Origin: Pseudomonas ceruminis
Lineage (GTDB): Bacteria; Pseudomonadota; Gammaproteobacteria; Pseudomonadales; Pseudomonadaceae
Assembly: GCF_021602025.1 (NCBI RefSeq)
Contig: NZ_BQHW01000004.1
Span: 248,001 to 312,000 of the forward strand
Length of the DNA stretch: 64,000 nucleotides
Direction of reading: 5' to 3'
The position numbers and the translations under genes are program-made. Below, one piece after another: positions 1 through 11,962 of this stretch (positions within the stretch are counted from its first letter, which is position 1; each line of letters begins with the position of its first letter). Under the pieces are notes generated by a model. That model saw only the letters and a program-made list of their open reading frames with translations. It was not told where the DNA came from and ran no database searches.

Positions 1-52
1 CCTGGTGTTGGCATCGGCCTGAGCCTGGTGCGAACTTTTCAAGGAGAACCTG

Positions 53-601
53 ATGAAAGCCTGGCGTGTGGTGTTGTTGACGTTGTCATTCCTGCTGCTG
101 GGCGGTTGTCTGGTGACCTTCCACGAGCCGCTGCCGAGCAATCAGGCGGCGCCCAAGGCGTTGCTGGGCAAGTGGAGCAGCAAGGATGCCTGGGGCGAGC
201 CCCTGAAGCTGGTCATCAGCCGCACGGGCGGCGATGCCTACAAGGCCGTGGCGACCGCCAAGGGTAAGAAGCCTGAAGAATATGTCTTCACCGTGTCGCG
301 CCACGGCAACCGCTGGTACCTTTCGGCCGGTGTGCCCAAGCGCCTGGGTGGCAACTTCCTGATTGGTGGTTTCGATATCGTCGATGGCAAGGAACTGGTG
401 GTCTACAACCTTGACGTCGAGCAGGTGCAACAGGCGGTCGAGAAGAAGGAACTGACCGGGCGCAGCGTCGAAGTGCCCGAGGACAACGGTGACGGCGTGC
501 TGATCGACAGCCCGTCGGCGCGCGTGCTGGCGTATCTGGATGACCCGGCCAACTCCGACCTGTTCGTCGAGGTGGCGCGCTTCCAGCGCAGCGGCAAATG
601 A
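53..601 (+). CDS. Small conserved lipoprotein, unknown function
   Basis: A 182-residue protein with a lipoprotein signal peptide: a basic start, a run of Leu/Val/Phe, and a lipobox LGGC with the acylated Cys at residue 19. The remainder is soluble and probably periplasmic, with no motif I recognise. The start is well placed after AAGGAG at about 42-47. The first 22 bases of the window can be read as the last codons of another gene ending in TGA at 20-22, but that is too little to annotate. It lies 39 bases upstream of the QEGLA-motif gene on the same strand and is probably cotranscribed with it. Confidence 0.8.
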   Translation: MKAWRVVLLTLSFLLLGGCLVTFHEPLPSNQAAPKALLGKWSSKDAWGEPLKLVISRTGGDAYKAVATAKGKKPEEYVFTVSRHGNRWYLSAGVPKRLGGNFLIGGFDIVDGKELVVYNLDVEQVQQAVEKKELTGRSVEVPEDNGDGVLIDSPSARVLAYLDDPANSDLFVEVARFQRSGK

Positions 602-639
602 CCCTGCCGGCGTTTTTGCCGGCATGCAAGGAGTCCTGA

Positions 640-1917
640 GTGGACGAGTATCAGCAAACCATCCGCGCACTGTCCGACCGCATCGTGGCGGCGCAAACCC
701 CGATCCGTGTGCTTGATGCGGTGAAGTGGGATGACAACATCCGCCAGGGCTTCCTCAAGGCCAAGGGCAAGGAGCCGCCGGCGGTGGACCGTGCCTATTA
801 CCAGTCGCGCCCGCTGGCGTTCGATTCCAGCGCGGTCAAGGCCGAATTCCAGAGCATCGAGCGCGACATCACCCGACGGCTGGGCCAGTTCAACCCGGTC
901 GGGCAGATCATGCGGCGCATGTGCAAGGAGTACCGCATGGTGGTGCGTATGCTCGAAGCACGCGGCACCGAGGACTTCGGGCTGATCTCTCAGGAACTGT
1001 ACGGCGCCGCCTCCGACGCCTTCCACGCCGGTGACCCGACCCTGGCCGACCTGGGCCTGATGCTGTCGGACTACCTGAACAACATCGATGGCCGTGGCGA
1101 CCTCAAGGATGAACCGAAGAACCTGACCGCCAAGGAGGCCGTGGATATTCTCCAGCGCCGCCTGAACAAGGTGTTCGGCGAGGCCGAGGAAACCATCCGC
1201 GTATTCGAGTCCGATGGGATTGTTGCCGATGCGGCGGCGGGTGCCGACTACATCAAGGTCCGTGCCGACGCCATGTTCAACAGCCGCGACGTGCGGGCGC
1301 TGGAGGTGCATGAAGGGCTGGTGCACGTGGGCACCACGCTCAACGGCCTCAACCAGCCGATCTGCACCTTCCTGGCCAAAGGGCCGCCTTCGTCGACGGT
1401 GACCCAGGAAGGCCTGGCGATTCTCATGGAGGTGATTGCCTTCGCTTCCTACCCCAGCCGCCTGCGCAAGCTCACCAACCGGACCTGCGCCATCCACATG
1501 GTCGAGGAGGGCGCCGATTTTCTGCAGATCTTCGAGTTCTTCCGCGCCCAGGGCTTCGAGATGGCGCAGAGCTACAGCAATGCCAGCCGGGTGTTCCGCG
1601 GCTCGGTGCCCGATGGCCTGCCATTCACCAAGGACTTGTCCTACCTCAAGGGCTTCATCATGGTTTACAACTACATTCAGTTGGCTGTGAAGAAAGGCAA
1701 GCTCGAGCAGATTCCGCTGCTGTTCTGCGGCAAGACCACCCTTGAAGACATGCGCACCTTGCGCCAGCTGGTCGAAGAGGGGCTGGTCGAGCCGCCCAAG
1801 TACCTGCCGGAGCAGTTCCGTGACCTCAATGCGCTGTCGGCATGGATGTGCTTCTCCAACTTCCTCAACCACTTGAGCCTGGACCGTATTGAAGCCGACT
1901 ACGCGAACATTCTCTGA
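640..1917 (+). CDS. QEGLA-motif protein (DUF1704 / flavohemoglobin expression-modulating family)
   Basis: A 425-residue protein that carries the family's namesake motif QEGLA at residues 256-260, preceded by a His-rich helix (EVHEGLVHVG). That arrangement, with HExxH-like spacing and a downstream Glu, suggests a metalloprotease-like fold, although no enzymatic activity is established. The family name comes from a reported effect on flavohemoglobin expression; nothing here confirms that role. The start is GTG at 640, preceded by AAGGAG at 628-633. The downstream hydrolase starts inside the end of this gene, so the two are probably translationally coupled. Confidence 0.85.
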   Translation: MDEYQQTIRALSDRIVAAQTPIRVLDAVKWDDNIRQGFLKAKGKEPPAVDRAYYQSRPLAFDSSAVKAEFQSIERDITRRLGQFNPVGQIMRRMCKEYRMVVRMLEARGTEDFGLISQELYGAASDAFHAGDPTLADLGLMLSDYLNNIDGRGDLKDEPKNLTAKEAVDILQRRLNKVFGEAEETIRVFESDGIVADAAAGADYIKVRADAMFNSRDVRALEVHEGLVHVGTTLNGLNQPICTFLAKGPPSSTVTQEGLAILMEVIAFASYPSRLRKLTNRTCAIHMVEEGADFLQIFEFFRAQGFEMAQSYSNASRVFRGSVPDGLPFTKDLSYLKGFIMVYNYIQLAVKKGKLEQIPLLFCGKTTLEDMRTLRQLVEEGLVEPPKYLPEQFRDLNALSAWMCFSNFLNHLSLDRIEADYANIL

Positions 1918-2812
1918 ATGCTGCCGTTGCCTGGCCCTGAGCTTGGCGTTGTTGGGCCTGGGTGGCTGCAGCAGCCTGTTGTTCTACCCGGAGCCGGGTC
2001 AACCGTTCACCCCTGAGCGGGCCAGGCTCGAGTACCGTGATGTCACCCTTGTAACTGCCGACGGCATCCGCCTGCACGGCTGGTGGCTGCCGGCCAAGGC
2101 AGGCGTCCAGGCCAAGGGCACGGTCCTGCACTTGCATGGCAACGGCGGCAACCTCGCCGGGCACTTGGGCGGCAGCTACTGGTTGCCGGAGCAGGGTTAT
2201 CAGGTCCTGATGATCGATTATCGAGGCTATGGGCTGTCCCAGGGCAAGCCCAGCCTGCCGCAGGTCTACGAGGACATCGCAGCGGCCATGGCCTGGCTTG
2301 ACCAGGCCCCGGAGGTCAAGGGCAAGCCCTTGGTGCTGCTGGGCCAGAGCCTCGGCGGCGCGATGGCCATTCATTACCTGGCGGCCCATCCGGAACAACG
2401 CCAGCGCTTCAGCGCACTGGTGTTCGACGGTGTGCCGGCCAGTTACCGGGATGTAGGGCGTTTCGCCCTGAGCACGTCATGGATGACCTGGCCGCTGCAG
2501 GTGCCGCTGTCGTGGCTGGTGCCGGACGGCGACAGCGCGATCCGCTCGATCGAGCGCCTGAGCAGCCCTCCCAAGCTGTTCTTCCACAGCATCGACGACG
2601 ACCTGGTGCCCATGGACAACGCTATCCGCCTTTACCAGCACGCACCGCCGCCGCGGGTGCTGCAACTGACCCGGGGCGGTCACGTGCAGACCTTCGCCGA
2701 CCCGGTGTGGCGCCAGGTGATGCTGCGCTTTCTCGATGACCCGAGCCATTTCAACGGCCTGCGGCGACTTGCCGAAGTGCCCAATTACCCTGACGAGAAG
2801 AATAAGCAATGA
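1889..2812 (+). CDS. Alpha/beta hydrolase lipoprotein
   Basis: A 307-residue serine hydrolase of the BEM46/YfhR-like alpha/beta family. The nucleophile elbow GQSLGG puts the catalytic Ser at about residue 154; an upstream HGNGGN stretch would form the oxyanion hole, and the C-terminal DDDLVP and GGHVQ segments supply the Asp and His. The N-terminus has a lipobox LGGC with Cys at residue 27, so the enzyme is probably anchored at the envelope. The start used is TTG at 1889, which overlaps the previous gene by 29 bases; a later start would lose the signal sequence. The substrate is unknown. Confidence 0.8.
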   Translation: MKPTTRTFSECCRCLALSLALLGLGGCSSLLFYPEPGQPFTPERARLEYRDVTLVTADGIRLHGWWLPAKAGVQAKGTVLHLHGNGGNLAGHLGGSYWLPEQGYQVLMIDYRGYGLSQGKPSLPQVYEDIAAAMAWLDQAPEVKGKPLVLLGQSLGGAMAIHYLAAHPEQRQRFSALVFDGVPASYRDVGRFALSTSWMTWPLQVPLSWLVPDGDSAIRSIERLSSPPKLFFHSIDDDLVPMDNAIRLYQHAPPPRVLQLTRGGHVQTFADPVWRQVMLRFLDDPSHFNGLRRLAEVPNYPDEKNKQ

Positions 2813-3135
2813 GTGAAGAACGCAACGCCATCCCGCTGATCCTGACCGGTGTAGGCAGCATCATCGTGACGGTGGGGGCCCTTTGGTACTACGGCTACCT
2901 GCATTTCGCAAAGCCCGAGGATGCCCTGCTGCTGCAAGAGTTCACAATGCTCAAGACCGTGCCAGGGGAGGATTACAAGGTGTCGTTGGACCCTGCGCCG
3001 CAGGTCGCGCAGTGTATCGACGGCGTGCTGGTGCTGTTCGATACCCAGCAAAAAGGCCTGACGGGTGTGTTGGTGGACGAGCGCAAACGGGCTGTGCGTT
3101 GCATGGGGGAAGAAACCCCGCAACAACAACAGTGA
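2809..3135 (+). CDS. Small single-pass membrane protein, unknown
   Basis: A 108-residue protein whose ATG overlaps the TGA of the hydrolase gene by four bases, a usual sign of translational coupling. One membrane segment is evident at about residues 8-28 (Ile/Leu/Val/Gly-rich, ending in Trp-Tyr-Tyr-Gly-Tyr), followed by a soluble domain with two Cys residues and a short polar tail ending in Gln repeats. I do not recognise a family. The operon context makes it an envelope accessory protein at most. Confidence 0.7.
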   Translation: MSEERNAIPLILTGVGSIIVTVGALWYYGYLHFAKPEDALLLQEFTMLKTVPGEDYKVSLDPAPQVAQCIDGVLVLFDTQQKGLTGVLVDERKRAVRCMGEETPQQQQ

Positions 3136-3184
3136 GCGACGTGTACCCAGGCGCGCCTGGCTTTTGGAAGGGTCGCCCATAAAA

Positions 3185-3207
3185 AACCCCGCCATCACGG
3201 CGGGGTT
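3185..3207 (-). terminator. Rho-independent terminator, mainly for the leftward OmpA operon
   Basis: The arms AACCCCGCC and GGCGGGGTT form a stable hairpin. Read on the minus strand the 3' arm runs into a T tract (GGGGTTTTTTA), so it is a strong terminator for the OmpA-family gene. The plus-strand side, for the genes ending at 3135, has only a weak T-rich tail. Confidence 0.85.
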
Positions 3208-3227
3208 CTGCTTTCAGCTAACCAGGC

Positions 3228-4016
3228 TTATTGCGCTTGGCTTACCGAACGCGGTGCCACTGGCTGGTTGTCGTTGGAGATGGTCACCTCCACGCGACGG
3301 TTTTGCGCACGGCCAGAGTTGCTGGAGTTGTCCGCTACCGGATACTCCTTGCCATAGCCCTGGGCGACGATGCGCGCCGGGTCGACGCCAGCACGTACCA
3401 GTGCCATGCGTACGGCACCGGCGCGACGCTCCGAGAGGGTCTGGTTGTAGTTGGCCGAACCTACGCTGTCGGTGTAACCCTCGACGATCACCTTGCGCTC
3501 AGGGTTTTCCTGAAGGAACTGAGCCAGCTTGGTGACGTTGGGCAAGGCGCTGCTCTTGAGCTCGGCCTTGTTGAAATCGAACAGCACGTCGCCGAAGGTC
3601 ACCAGGGTGCCACGGTCGGTCTGCTTGGCGTTGAGGCTGTCCCGCAGCTTGGCGATCTGCGCATCGCGTGCATCGAGCTTGGCCTGTGCGCGCTGGGCGG
3701 AGGCGTTTTTCAGCTCGTTTTCGGCGGTACGCAAGGCGATGGTCTGCTTGGCCACTTCGACGCGCTGGTTGGTCAGGTAGGCCAACTGGTCGACTTTCTT
3801 GGTGTCTTCACGGTCCATGTAGGCCTTGTCGGCCTTGTTCAGCCAGTCCTGGGCGTCCTTGGTTTCAAGGGCGGCGACTTTGCTCGATTGTGGATCGCTC
3901 TGCAGCGCCGAGAAGTTGGTGCGGGCCGATTCCAGGTTGGCGTTCGGGTCGTGCGAGCAGGCAGCGAGGCCGACGCTCAGGGCCAGCAGAGCGGGAATCA
4001 TGACGTAATTGCGCAT
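3228..4016 (-). CDS. OmpA-family lipoprotein with DUF4398-like N-terminus
   Basis: A 262-residue outer-membrane lipoprotein. The signal peptide ends in a lipobox (LAAC, Cys at residue 20). A helical, charged coiled-coil-like segment follows (about 25-125), then an OmpA/MotB peptidoglycan-binding domain (about 130-250) with the hallmarks TDSVGSANYN, LSERRA and NRRVE. It should tether the outer membrane to peptidoglycan non-covalently. The start at 4016 is chosen because AAGGA sits eight bases upstream; an ATG nine bases further out (4025) is possible but has no spacing for a ribosome site. It is the second gene of a pair with the DUF4398 lipoprotein. Confidence 0.88.
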   Translation of the reverse strand: MRNYVMIPALLALSVGLAACSHDPNANLESARTNFSALQSDPQSSKVAALETKDAQDWLNKADKAYMDREDTKKVDQLAYLTNQRVEVAKQTIALRTAENELKNASAQRAQAKLDARDAQIAKLRDSLNAKQTDRGTLVTFGDVLFDFNKAELKSSALPNVTKLAQFLQENPERKVIVEGYTDSVGSANYNQTLSERRAGAVRMALVRAGVDPARIVAQGYGKEYPVADNSSNSGRAQNRRVEVTISNDNQPVAPRSVSQAQ

Positions 4017-4066
4017 AGTGTTCATCCTTTGATCGAGTGCGAAGGCTAAGGCAGGCGGGGCAGGGC

Positions 4067-4480
4067 TCACTGAGCGCTGCGCAGGCCTTCCTCACGTACG
4101 TCCTGAACGCCCTGGCGGGCATCCTGCACGGCCTTCTGGGCCTTGGCCGCCTGGGCCTTGCGTTCGGCGAGGCGAGCGTCCCATTCGGCCTGTTCGGCCA
4201 GACGCTTGGCGTCGTCGTACTTTTTGTCATGCATGGCGATTTCGGCCTGCTTGAACTTGTCCTGTGCCGCTTTCATTTCAACGGCAGCGTACTCAGTACC
4301 GCCAGCGCTGACGGCAGAGTTCACGGCGGACTGGGTAACGGCGTACTGCTCGGTGGGCGGGTTGCCCGCACAGCCGGCCAGGACCAGGCTACTGCCCAGG
4401 GCCAGCGCGGCCAGCTTGAACCCGCGCACATGAGTGGATGAAAGTTTTGAAGTGCGGGTCTTCATGGTGGTCAGCTCCAT
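4067..4480 (-). CDS. DUF4398 lipoprotein
   Basis: A 137-residue protein. After a signal peptide with lipobox (LAGC, around residue 29) it is almost entirely helical with an Ala/Lys/Glu/Gln heptad-like pattern, typical of DUF4398 proteins found beside OmpA-like genes. The N-terminal half of the neighbouring OmpA-family protein has a similar composition, so the pair may interact or share an origin. The start at 4480 has AGGAG seven bases upstream; an in-frame ATG at 4465 is also possible. Probably an envelope structural protein; no function is proven. Confidence 0.82.
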   Translation of the reverse strand: MELTTMKTRTSKLSSTHVRGFKLAALALGSSLVLAGCAGNPPTEQYAVTQSAVNSAVSAGGTEYAAVEMKAAQDKFKQAEIAMHDKKYDDAKRLAEQAEWDARLAERKAQAAKAQKAVQDARQGVQDVREEGLRSAQ

Positions 4481-4663
4481 TGGATCACTCCTGATAACGA
4501 CGATGTCCGTAGCAGTCCATCGCTCAATCCCTGACATTCCGCGGTGTTTCAGCCTAACGGTGCACAACGCAGGTGTGCAGGGTTTTAGCGTGATGGCTAT
4601 TGGCTGTGACTGATAGCTTTTTAGAATAGTTCAGAAAAAATTGCCAATTTTGAGCGGGAATTT

Positions 4664-4679
4664 GTGACTAGTAAGTCAC
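4664..4679. promoter_or_regulatory. Perfect palindrome in the OmpA/DUF4398 upstream region
   Basis: GTGACT-AGTA-AGTCAC, two six-base arms around a four-base spacer, lies in the AT-rich 288-base gap between the DUF4398 gene and the next leftward gene. It is the size of a dimeric regulator site. An AT-rich stretch at about 4610-4660 could hold the leftward promoter of the lipoprotein pair. No known regulator is recognised. Confidence 0.35.
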
Positions 4680-4721
4680 TTATCACGGCGCCTGCGTGCC
4701 GAAAAAACCGTGTAGGTGCGT

Positions 4722-4758
4722 GGCCCGTTGCGGGCTGGCGAACAGCTTCGCAACGGCC
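4722..4758 (-). terminator. Probable terminator of the 4769-5101 gene
   Basis: GGCCCGTTGCG and CGCAACGGCC are inverted arms separated by about 16 bases, immediately after the stop of the leftward gene. A run of T on the minus strand follows about 20 bases further on. The loop is large, so this is a moderate call. Confidence 0.45.
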
Positions 4759-4768
4759 CATGCGCAGG

Positions 4769-5101
4769 TTATTCGTCGGTGTTGCTCAGTGCTTGCAGAT
4801 GGCGCCGTGACAAGGCCAGAAAGCGCGGAGTAGAGCCTATGTCTTCGTACAGCGGGTCGCCCTCTTCGTCGGTAGAAATGACCTTCTGGCCCTGTACGTA
4901 AGGAAAGCTGGCTTCCAGTTCTTCCAGCGCGGCAGCAACCAGTTCACCGAGCAGCTCCTCAGCGGTGCGCTTGGGGTACATGTCGATGAGCGCGGCCAGC
5001 CTGGCCTCCGATTCGAGGTCCAGGTGCAAGGTATGGCCGGTCGGGCTCAAGGTGCCGGCGGCATTCTGTTCCCAGTGCTGGGCGAGTTCGCGGATTTTCA
5101 T
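4769..5101 (-). CDS. Conserved 110-residue protein (annotated in pseudomonads as pilin assembly / pili tip-like)
   Basis: The protein starts at the ATG preceded by AGAGG five bases upstream; a longer frame extends to 5272 but has no ribosome site. Visible features are an N-terminal amphipathic segment, a ribbon-helix-helix-like central part (LHLDLESEARLAALID, then a helix containing RTAEELLGELVAAALEELEASF) and an acidic tail. Homologues are often labelled type 1 pili tip component or pilin assembly protein, a label I cannot justify from the sequence; a small DNA- or protein-binding role fits the central part better. It diverges from ppc. Confidence 0.7.
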   Translation of the reverse strand: MKIRELAQHWEQNAAGTLSPTGHTLHLDLESEARLAALIDMYPKRTAEELLGELVAAALEELEASFPYVQGQKVISTDEEGDPLYEDIGSTPRFLALSRRHLQALSNTDE

Positions 5102-5271
5102 GATGACCTCTGTAAACGCCTGCAAAGGCTGCATTGCATCGGACTGTGGTGCTCTCACTTTAGTTTGCTTTGCCTGATCGTGGCTTGCCATGGGACCCCG
5201 CCTGTGGGCACTCTTGAACCCGTGCTGTTTTCTGAACAGAGCGCGGGCGAGCCGCGCCGAAGAGAGGGCCA

Positions 5272-8807
<3,536 letters not shown>

Positions 8808-8823
8808 TCCATCACCGTGCGTC

Positions 8824-8849
8824 ACAACGGCCCGCTTGCGGGCCGTTGT
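8824..8849 (+). terminator. adk terminator hairpin
   Basis: ACAACGGCCC and GGGCCGTTGT form a perfect ten-base stem with a six-base loop, 17 bases after the adk stop. The T-rich tail (TGTCGTTT) is short. Confidence 0.65.
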
Positions 8850-8885
8850 CGTTTCAGGGCTGCAATCCACGGCCCGCCGCGGCCC

Positions 8886-9080
8886 CTGTAGGAGCGGCCT
8901 TGTGCCGCGATGGGCCGCAAAGCGGCCCCGGCAATTTCTGCGGCGAAGCTGAAATCGTGGGGCCGCGTTGCGCCCCATCGCGGCACAAGGCCGCTCCTAC
9001 AAGGGCCGCGTTGCGCCCCATCGCGGCACAAGGCCGCTCCTACAAAGGCCGCACAGCGCCCCCTCGGGACACAACGCCGC
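8886..9080. repeat. Cluster of three or four REP elements (P. putida type)
   Basis: One copy at 8886-8928 reads TGTAGGAGCGGCCTTGTGCC and onward; two near-identical inverted copies follow at about 8959-9000 and 9004-9044 (GCGGCACAAGGCCGCTCCTA core), then a degraded fourth at about 9045-9080. The head-to-head then tandem layout is a BIME-like cluster. It fills most of the 322-base adk-tsaB gap. Confidence 0.85.
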
Positions 9081-9129
9081 TGCTGCTCTATACTGCCGCT
9101 CTTTTCATTCGCACCTGGATACCCGTTCG

Positions 9130-9804
9130 ATGACCACCCTGCTGGCCCTGGATACCGCCACCGAAGCCTGTTCCGTTGCGCTGCTGCATGATGGCAAGGT
9201 AACCAGCCATTACGAGGTGATCCCGCGCATGCATGCGCAAAAGCTGCTGCCAATGATCAAGCAGTTGCTGGCGGATGCCGGGGTGGCCTTGAACGACCTC
9301 GACGCTATCGCGTTTGGCCGTGGCCCTGGCGCCTTCACCGGCGTGCGTATTGCCATAGGTGTAGTGCAGGGTCTGGCTTTTGCATTGGAGCGCCCGGTCT
9401 TGCCGGTCTCCAACCTGGCGGCACTGGCTCAGGGCGCTCTGCGTGAACAAGGTGTGCAGCAAGTCGCAGCGGCGATTGATGCTCGTATGGGCGAAGTCTA
9501 TTGGGGCTGCTACCAGGCGGTGGCCGGTGAGATGCGCCTGCAAGGGCTGGAGGCGGTGCTGCCGCCGGAGCGCGTGGCGTTGCCAGAGGGCAGCCATGGT
9601 CAATGGTTCGGCGCCGGTACGGGCTGGAGCTACGCCGAGCAGTTGGCGGTGCAGGCCAGTGCCAGCAACCCCGCGGCGTTGCCCAATGCCCTGGATATTC
9701 TCACCCTGGCCAATTTCGCCTGGGCCCGCGGCGAGGCCATCGCCGCCGAGCAGGCGCAGCCGGTCTACCTGCGTGACAACGTCGCCACCCCCAAGGCACG
9801 TTGA
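9130..9804 (+). CDS. tsaB: tRNA threonylcarbamoyladenosine biosynthesis protein TsaB
   Basis: A 224-residue ASKHA-fold protein that scaffolds TsaD and TsaE in making the universal t6A37 modification of ANN-decoding tRNAs. The N-terminus LLALDTATEACSVAL and the segment AFGRGPGAFTGVRI are diagnostic of TsaB, and it lacks the TsaD metal-binding His pair. The start is the ATG at 9130; the frame extends further upstream only through the REP cluster. Functionally related to TcdA at 36602, which cyclises the same modified base. Confidence 0.95.
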   Translation: MTTLLALDTATEACSVALLHDGKVTSHYEVIPRMHAQKLLPMIKQLLADAGVALNDLDAIAFGRGPGAFTGVRIAIGVVQGLAFALERPVLPVSNLAALAQGALREQGVQQVAAAIDARMGEVYWGCYQAVAGEMRLQGLEAVLPPERVALPEGSHGQWFGAGTGWSYAEQLAVQASASNPAALPNALDILTLANFAWARGEAIAAEQAQPVYLRDNVATPKAR

Positions 9805-9934
9805 GTGCTGTTCGTCGGTTATCGCGCTTGACGATAAGACCTTTGCTGCGAAGTGTGGTCCAGTTATCACGGGAGCATTAGCGGCGCGGGCCGGATGCTG
9901 CTAAATTGCCATCACTGGTCCTGAGTACTCATTC

Positions 9935-10222
9935 ATGCGTATCGACGGTTTCTCATCGCAGTCTTATCCCATCAAGCGCATGCCGCGAAAGGCGCCGGTG
10001 CGCGATGAGACGATTGACGATGGCGAACTGATCGAAGAGGGGGACGCCGCCCAGGAGGCGACTCCACGTCCCCGTTCGGGAGGTTTACCAGCTCGCCAGC
10101 AGGACATGGTGTTCCCTCGCGCTCGCGATCGGCGCACGGCAACCGCCCTTGCCAGTTACCTCAGTACTGCAGGCTTTACTGACTGGGAAATGGAAGTACT
10201 GGGGCTCGACCTGTACATTTGA
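9935..10222 (+). CDS. Conserved small protein, unknown
   Basis: A 95-residue, charged protein. The N-terminal two thirds is low-complexity and probably disordered (MPRKAPVRDE, then an acidic DDGELIEEGDAAQE); the C-terminal third (RRTATALASYLSTAGFTDWEMEVLGLDLYI) looks like a folded helical hairpin. The arrangement suggests a small adaptor, but no family is recognised. Its stop is four bases before the start of the DUF72 gene, so the two are likely cotranscribed. Confidence 0.75.
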   Translation: MRIDGFSSQSYPIKRMPRKAPVRDETIDDGELIEEGDAAQEATPRPRSGGLPARQQDMVFPRARDRRTATALASYLSTAGFTDWEMEVLGLDLYI

Positions 10223-10225
10223 GGG

Positions 10226-11095
10226 ATGACTCTATCCCACCTGCCTTATTTTCTCGGTTGTCCGTCGTGGAGTGAAAACGCCTGGCGCGACTATCTGTAT
10301 CCCGCTGATGCCCGCACCAACGAGTTCCTGGGTTTGTACAGCCAGGTGTTCAACGCGGTGGAGGGTAACACCACCTTCTATGCCCGCCCTGCGCCGGCTA
10401 CCGTCGCACGCTGGGCTCAGGTGATGCCTGCGCACTTTCGCTTTACCGCGAAGTTCCCCGGTGACGTAAGCCACGAGGGCGACCTGCGTGACCGGCTCGA
10501 GTCAGCCTTCGACTTCACACGGCTGCTGGCGCCGCTTGGCCAGCGGGTATCGCCGTACTGGCTGCAACTGCCGGCCCAGTTCGGCCCAGCGCGTTTGGCA
10601 GAGCTGGGCGCCTTTCTCGATCAGATTGGGGTACCGGTGGCGGTGGAGGTGCGCAACCAGGCGTTCTTCGCCAAAGGTGAAGAAGAGCGCCTGCTCAACC
10701 GCTTGCTGCATGAACGTGGCGTGGAGCGCATCTGCCTGGACCCGCGTGCACTGTTCAGTTGCGCCTCGCGCGAGCCTGCCGTGCTTCATGCCCAGGCCAA
10801 GAAACCCAAAGTGCCGCCGCGCCCGGCGGCGTTCAGCCAGCACCCGCAGGTGCGTTTCATCGGCCACCCCGAACTCGAAGCCAACGAACCCTTCCTCACG
10901 CCGTGGGTGGAAAAGGTCGCCCGCTGGGTAGAGGAGGGGCGCAGCCCCTATGTCTTTCTGCATACCTCTGACAATCGCCTGGCAGCCGCGTTGGCCCAGC
11001 GCTTCCATCAGCGGCTGATGGCCCGCCTGCCTGGCCTGGCGGCTTTGCCGGAATTGCCGCGCGCCCCTGAGGTCGAACAACTGGGACTACTCTGA
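10226..11095 (+). CDS. DUF72 (YecE-like) protein
   Basis: A 289-residue DUF72 TIM-barrel-like protein. Recognisable family segments are the N-terminal GCPSW, the EGNTTFYARP strand, the FRFTAKFP strand and the late AVEVRNQAFF. The biochemical role of the family is not established. It follows the 95-residue gene with GAGGG just before the ATG. Confidence 0.88.
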   Translation: MTLSHLPYFLGCPSWSENAWRDYLYPADARTNEFLGLYSQVFNAVEGNTTFYARPAPATVARWAQVMPAHFRFTAKFPGDVSHEGDLRDRLESAFDFTRLLAPLGQRVSPYWLQLPAQFGPARLAELGAFLDQIGVPVAVEVRNQAFFAKGEEERLLNRLLHERGVERICLDPRALFSCASREPAVLHAQAKKPKVPPRPAAFSQHPQVRFIGHPELEANEPFLTPWVEKVARWVEEGRSPYVFLHTSDNRLAAALAQRFHQRLMARLPGLAALPELPRAPEVEQLGLL

Positions 11096-11125
11096 TCTTT
11101 CCCCGACCACCCGGAGGTTGTGACC

Positions 11126-11956
11126 ATGGATGTACAAACCCTGCGCGCTGAAGCCTTCAAGGCGCTGCACGAGCGTGATGGCGCCTTCGTCATCCCCAAC
11201 CCTTGGGATGCCGGCTCCGCCAAGCTCCTTGCCAGCCTTGGCTTCGAGGCGCTGGCCACAACCAGTGCGGGCCTCGCCTTCAGCCTCGGGCGGCCGGACG
11301 CCGAGGGCGCCTTGAGCCTGGATGAAACACTCGACAACGCCGGGCATATCGTTGATGCGACGGCCCTGCCGGTTGCGGCCGATCTGGAAAATGGCTTTGG
11401 CGACCTGCCCGAGGCCTGCGCCCAGACCATTCTGCGCGCCGCCGAAACGGGCTTGGTGGGAGGGTCGATCGAAGATGCCAGTGGCCACAGCGATGCGCCT
11501 ATCTATGACTTCGGCCTGGCGGTGGAGCGGGTGCGTGCCGCCGTGCAGGCCGCGCGCAGCTTGCCATTCCCGTTCACGCTCTGTGCCCGTGCGGAGAACC
11601 TGCTGCACGGGCGCATGGACCTGGACGACACCATTCTGCGCCTGCAGGCCTATGCCGAGGCGGGCGCCGATGTGCTGTATGCGCCAGGGCTGCGCAGCGT
11701 CGACGAGATCCGTGCGGTGGTGCAGGCCGTGGCGCCGAAACCGGTGAACGTGCTGATGGGGCTGGCAGGCGTGCCGCTGAGCGTCAACCAGTTGCAGGAC
11801 CTGGGCGTGCGCCGTATCAGCGTAGGCTCGTCGTTGGCCCGCGTGGCACTCGGGGCACTCCAGCGCGCGGCGCTGGAGATACGCGACCAAGGTACGTTCG
11901 GTTATGGGGAGCAGGCGTTGCCCTTCGCCCAGCTCAACGACCTGTTCCGCCGCTGA
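11126..11956 (+). CDS. Isocitrate lyase / PEP mutase family protein
   Basis: A 276-residue protein of the ICL/PEPM superfamily, which acts on C-C or C-P bonds of 2-oxo or hydroxy acids. Visible family elements are NPWDAGSA near residue 26, TTSAGLA, the Mg-binding VAADLENGFGD, GGSIEDASG and CARAENLLHG. The catalytic loop Cys of true isocitrate and methylisocitrate lyases (KKCGH) is absent, so it is probably a lyase or mutase of unknown substrate, in the oxaloacetase/carboxyPEP-mutase-like branch. The start at 11126 is favoured by GGAGG eight bases upstream; GTG at 11120 is the alternative. Confidence 0.88.
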   Translation: MDVQTLRAEAFKALHERDGAFVIPNPWDAGSAKLLASLGFEALATTSAGLAFSLGRPDAEGALSLDETLDNAGHIVDATALPVAADLENGFGDLPEACAQTILRAAETGLVGGSIEDASGHSDAPIYDFGLAVERVRAAVQAARSLPFPFTLCARAENLLHGRMDLDDTILRLQAYAEAGADVLYAPGLRSVDEIRAVVQAVAPKPVNVLMGLAGVPLSVNQLQDLGVRRISVGSSLARVALGALQRAALEIRDQGTFGYGEQALPFAQLNDLFRR

Positions 11957-11962
11957 GGCGGC

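Noticed and set aside
403-1872. Long open frame on the minus strand (489 codons) opposite the QEGLA gene
   Set aside because: It is the complement of a well-supported gene; high-GC third positions keep the opposite strand open. Composition is His/Arg/Gln-rich with no start context or family.
8886-9080. REP cluster as a CRISPR-like array
   Set aside because: Copies are inverted relative to each other and adjacent without unique spacers.
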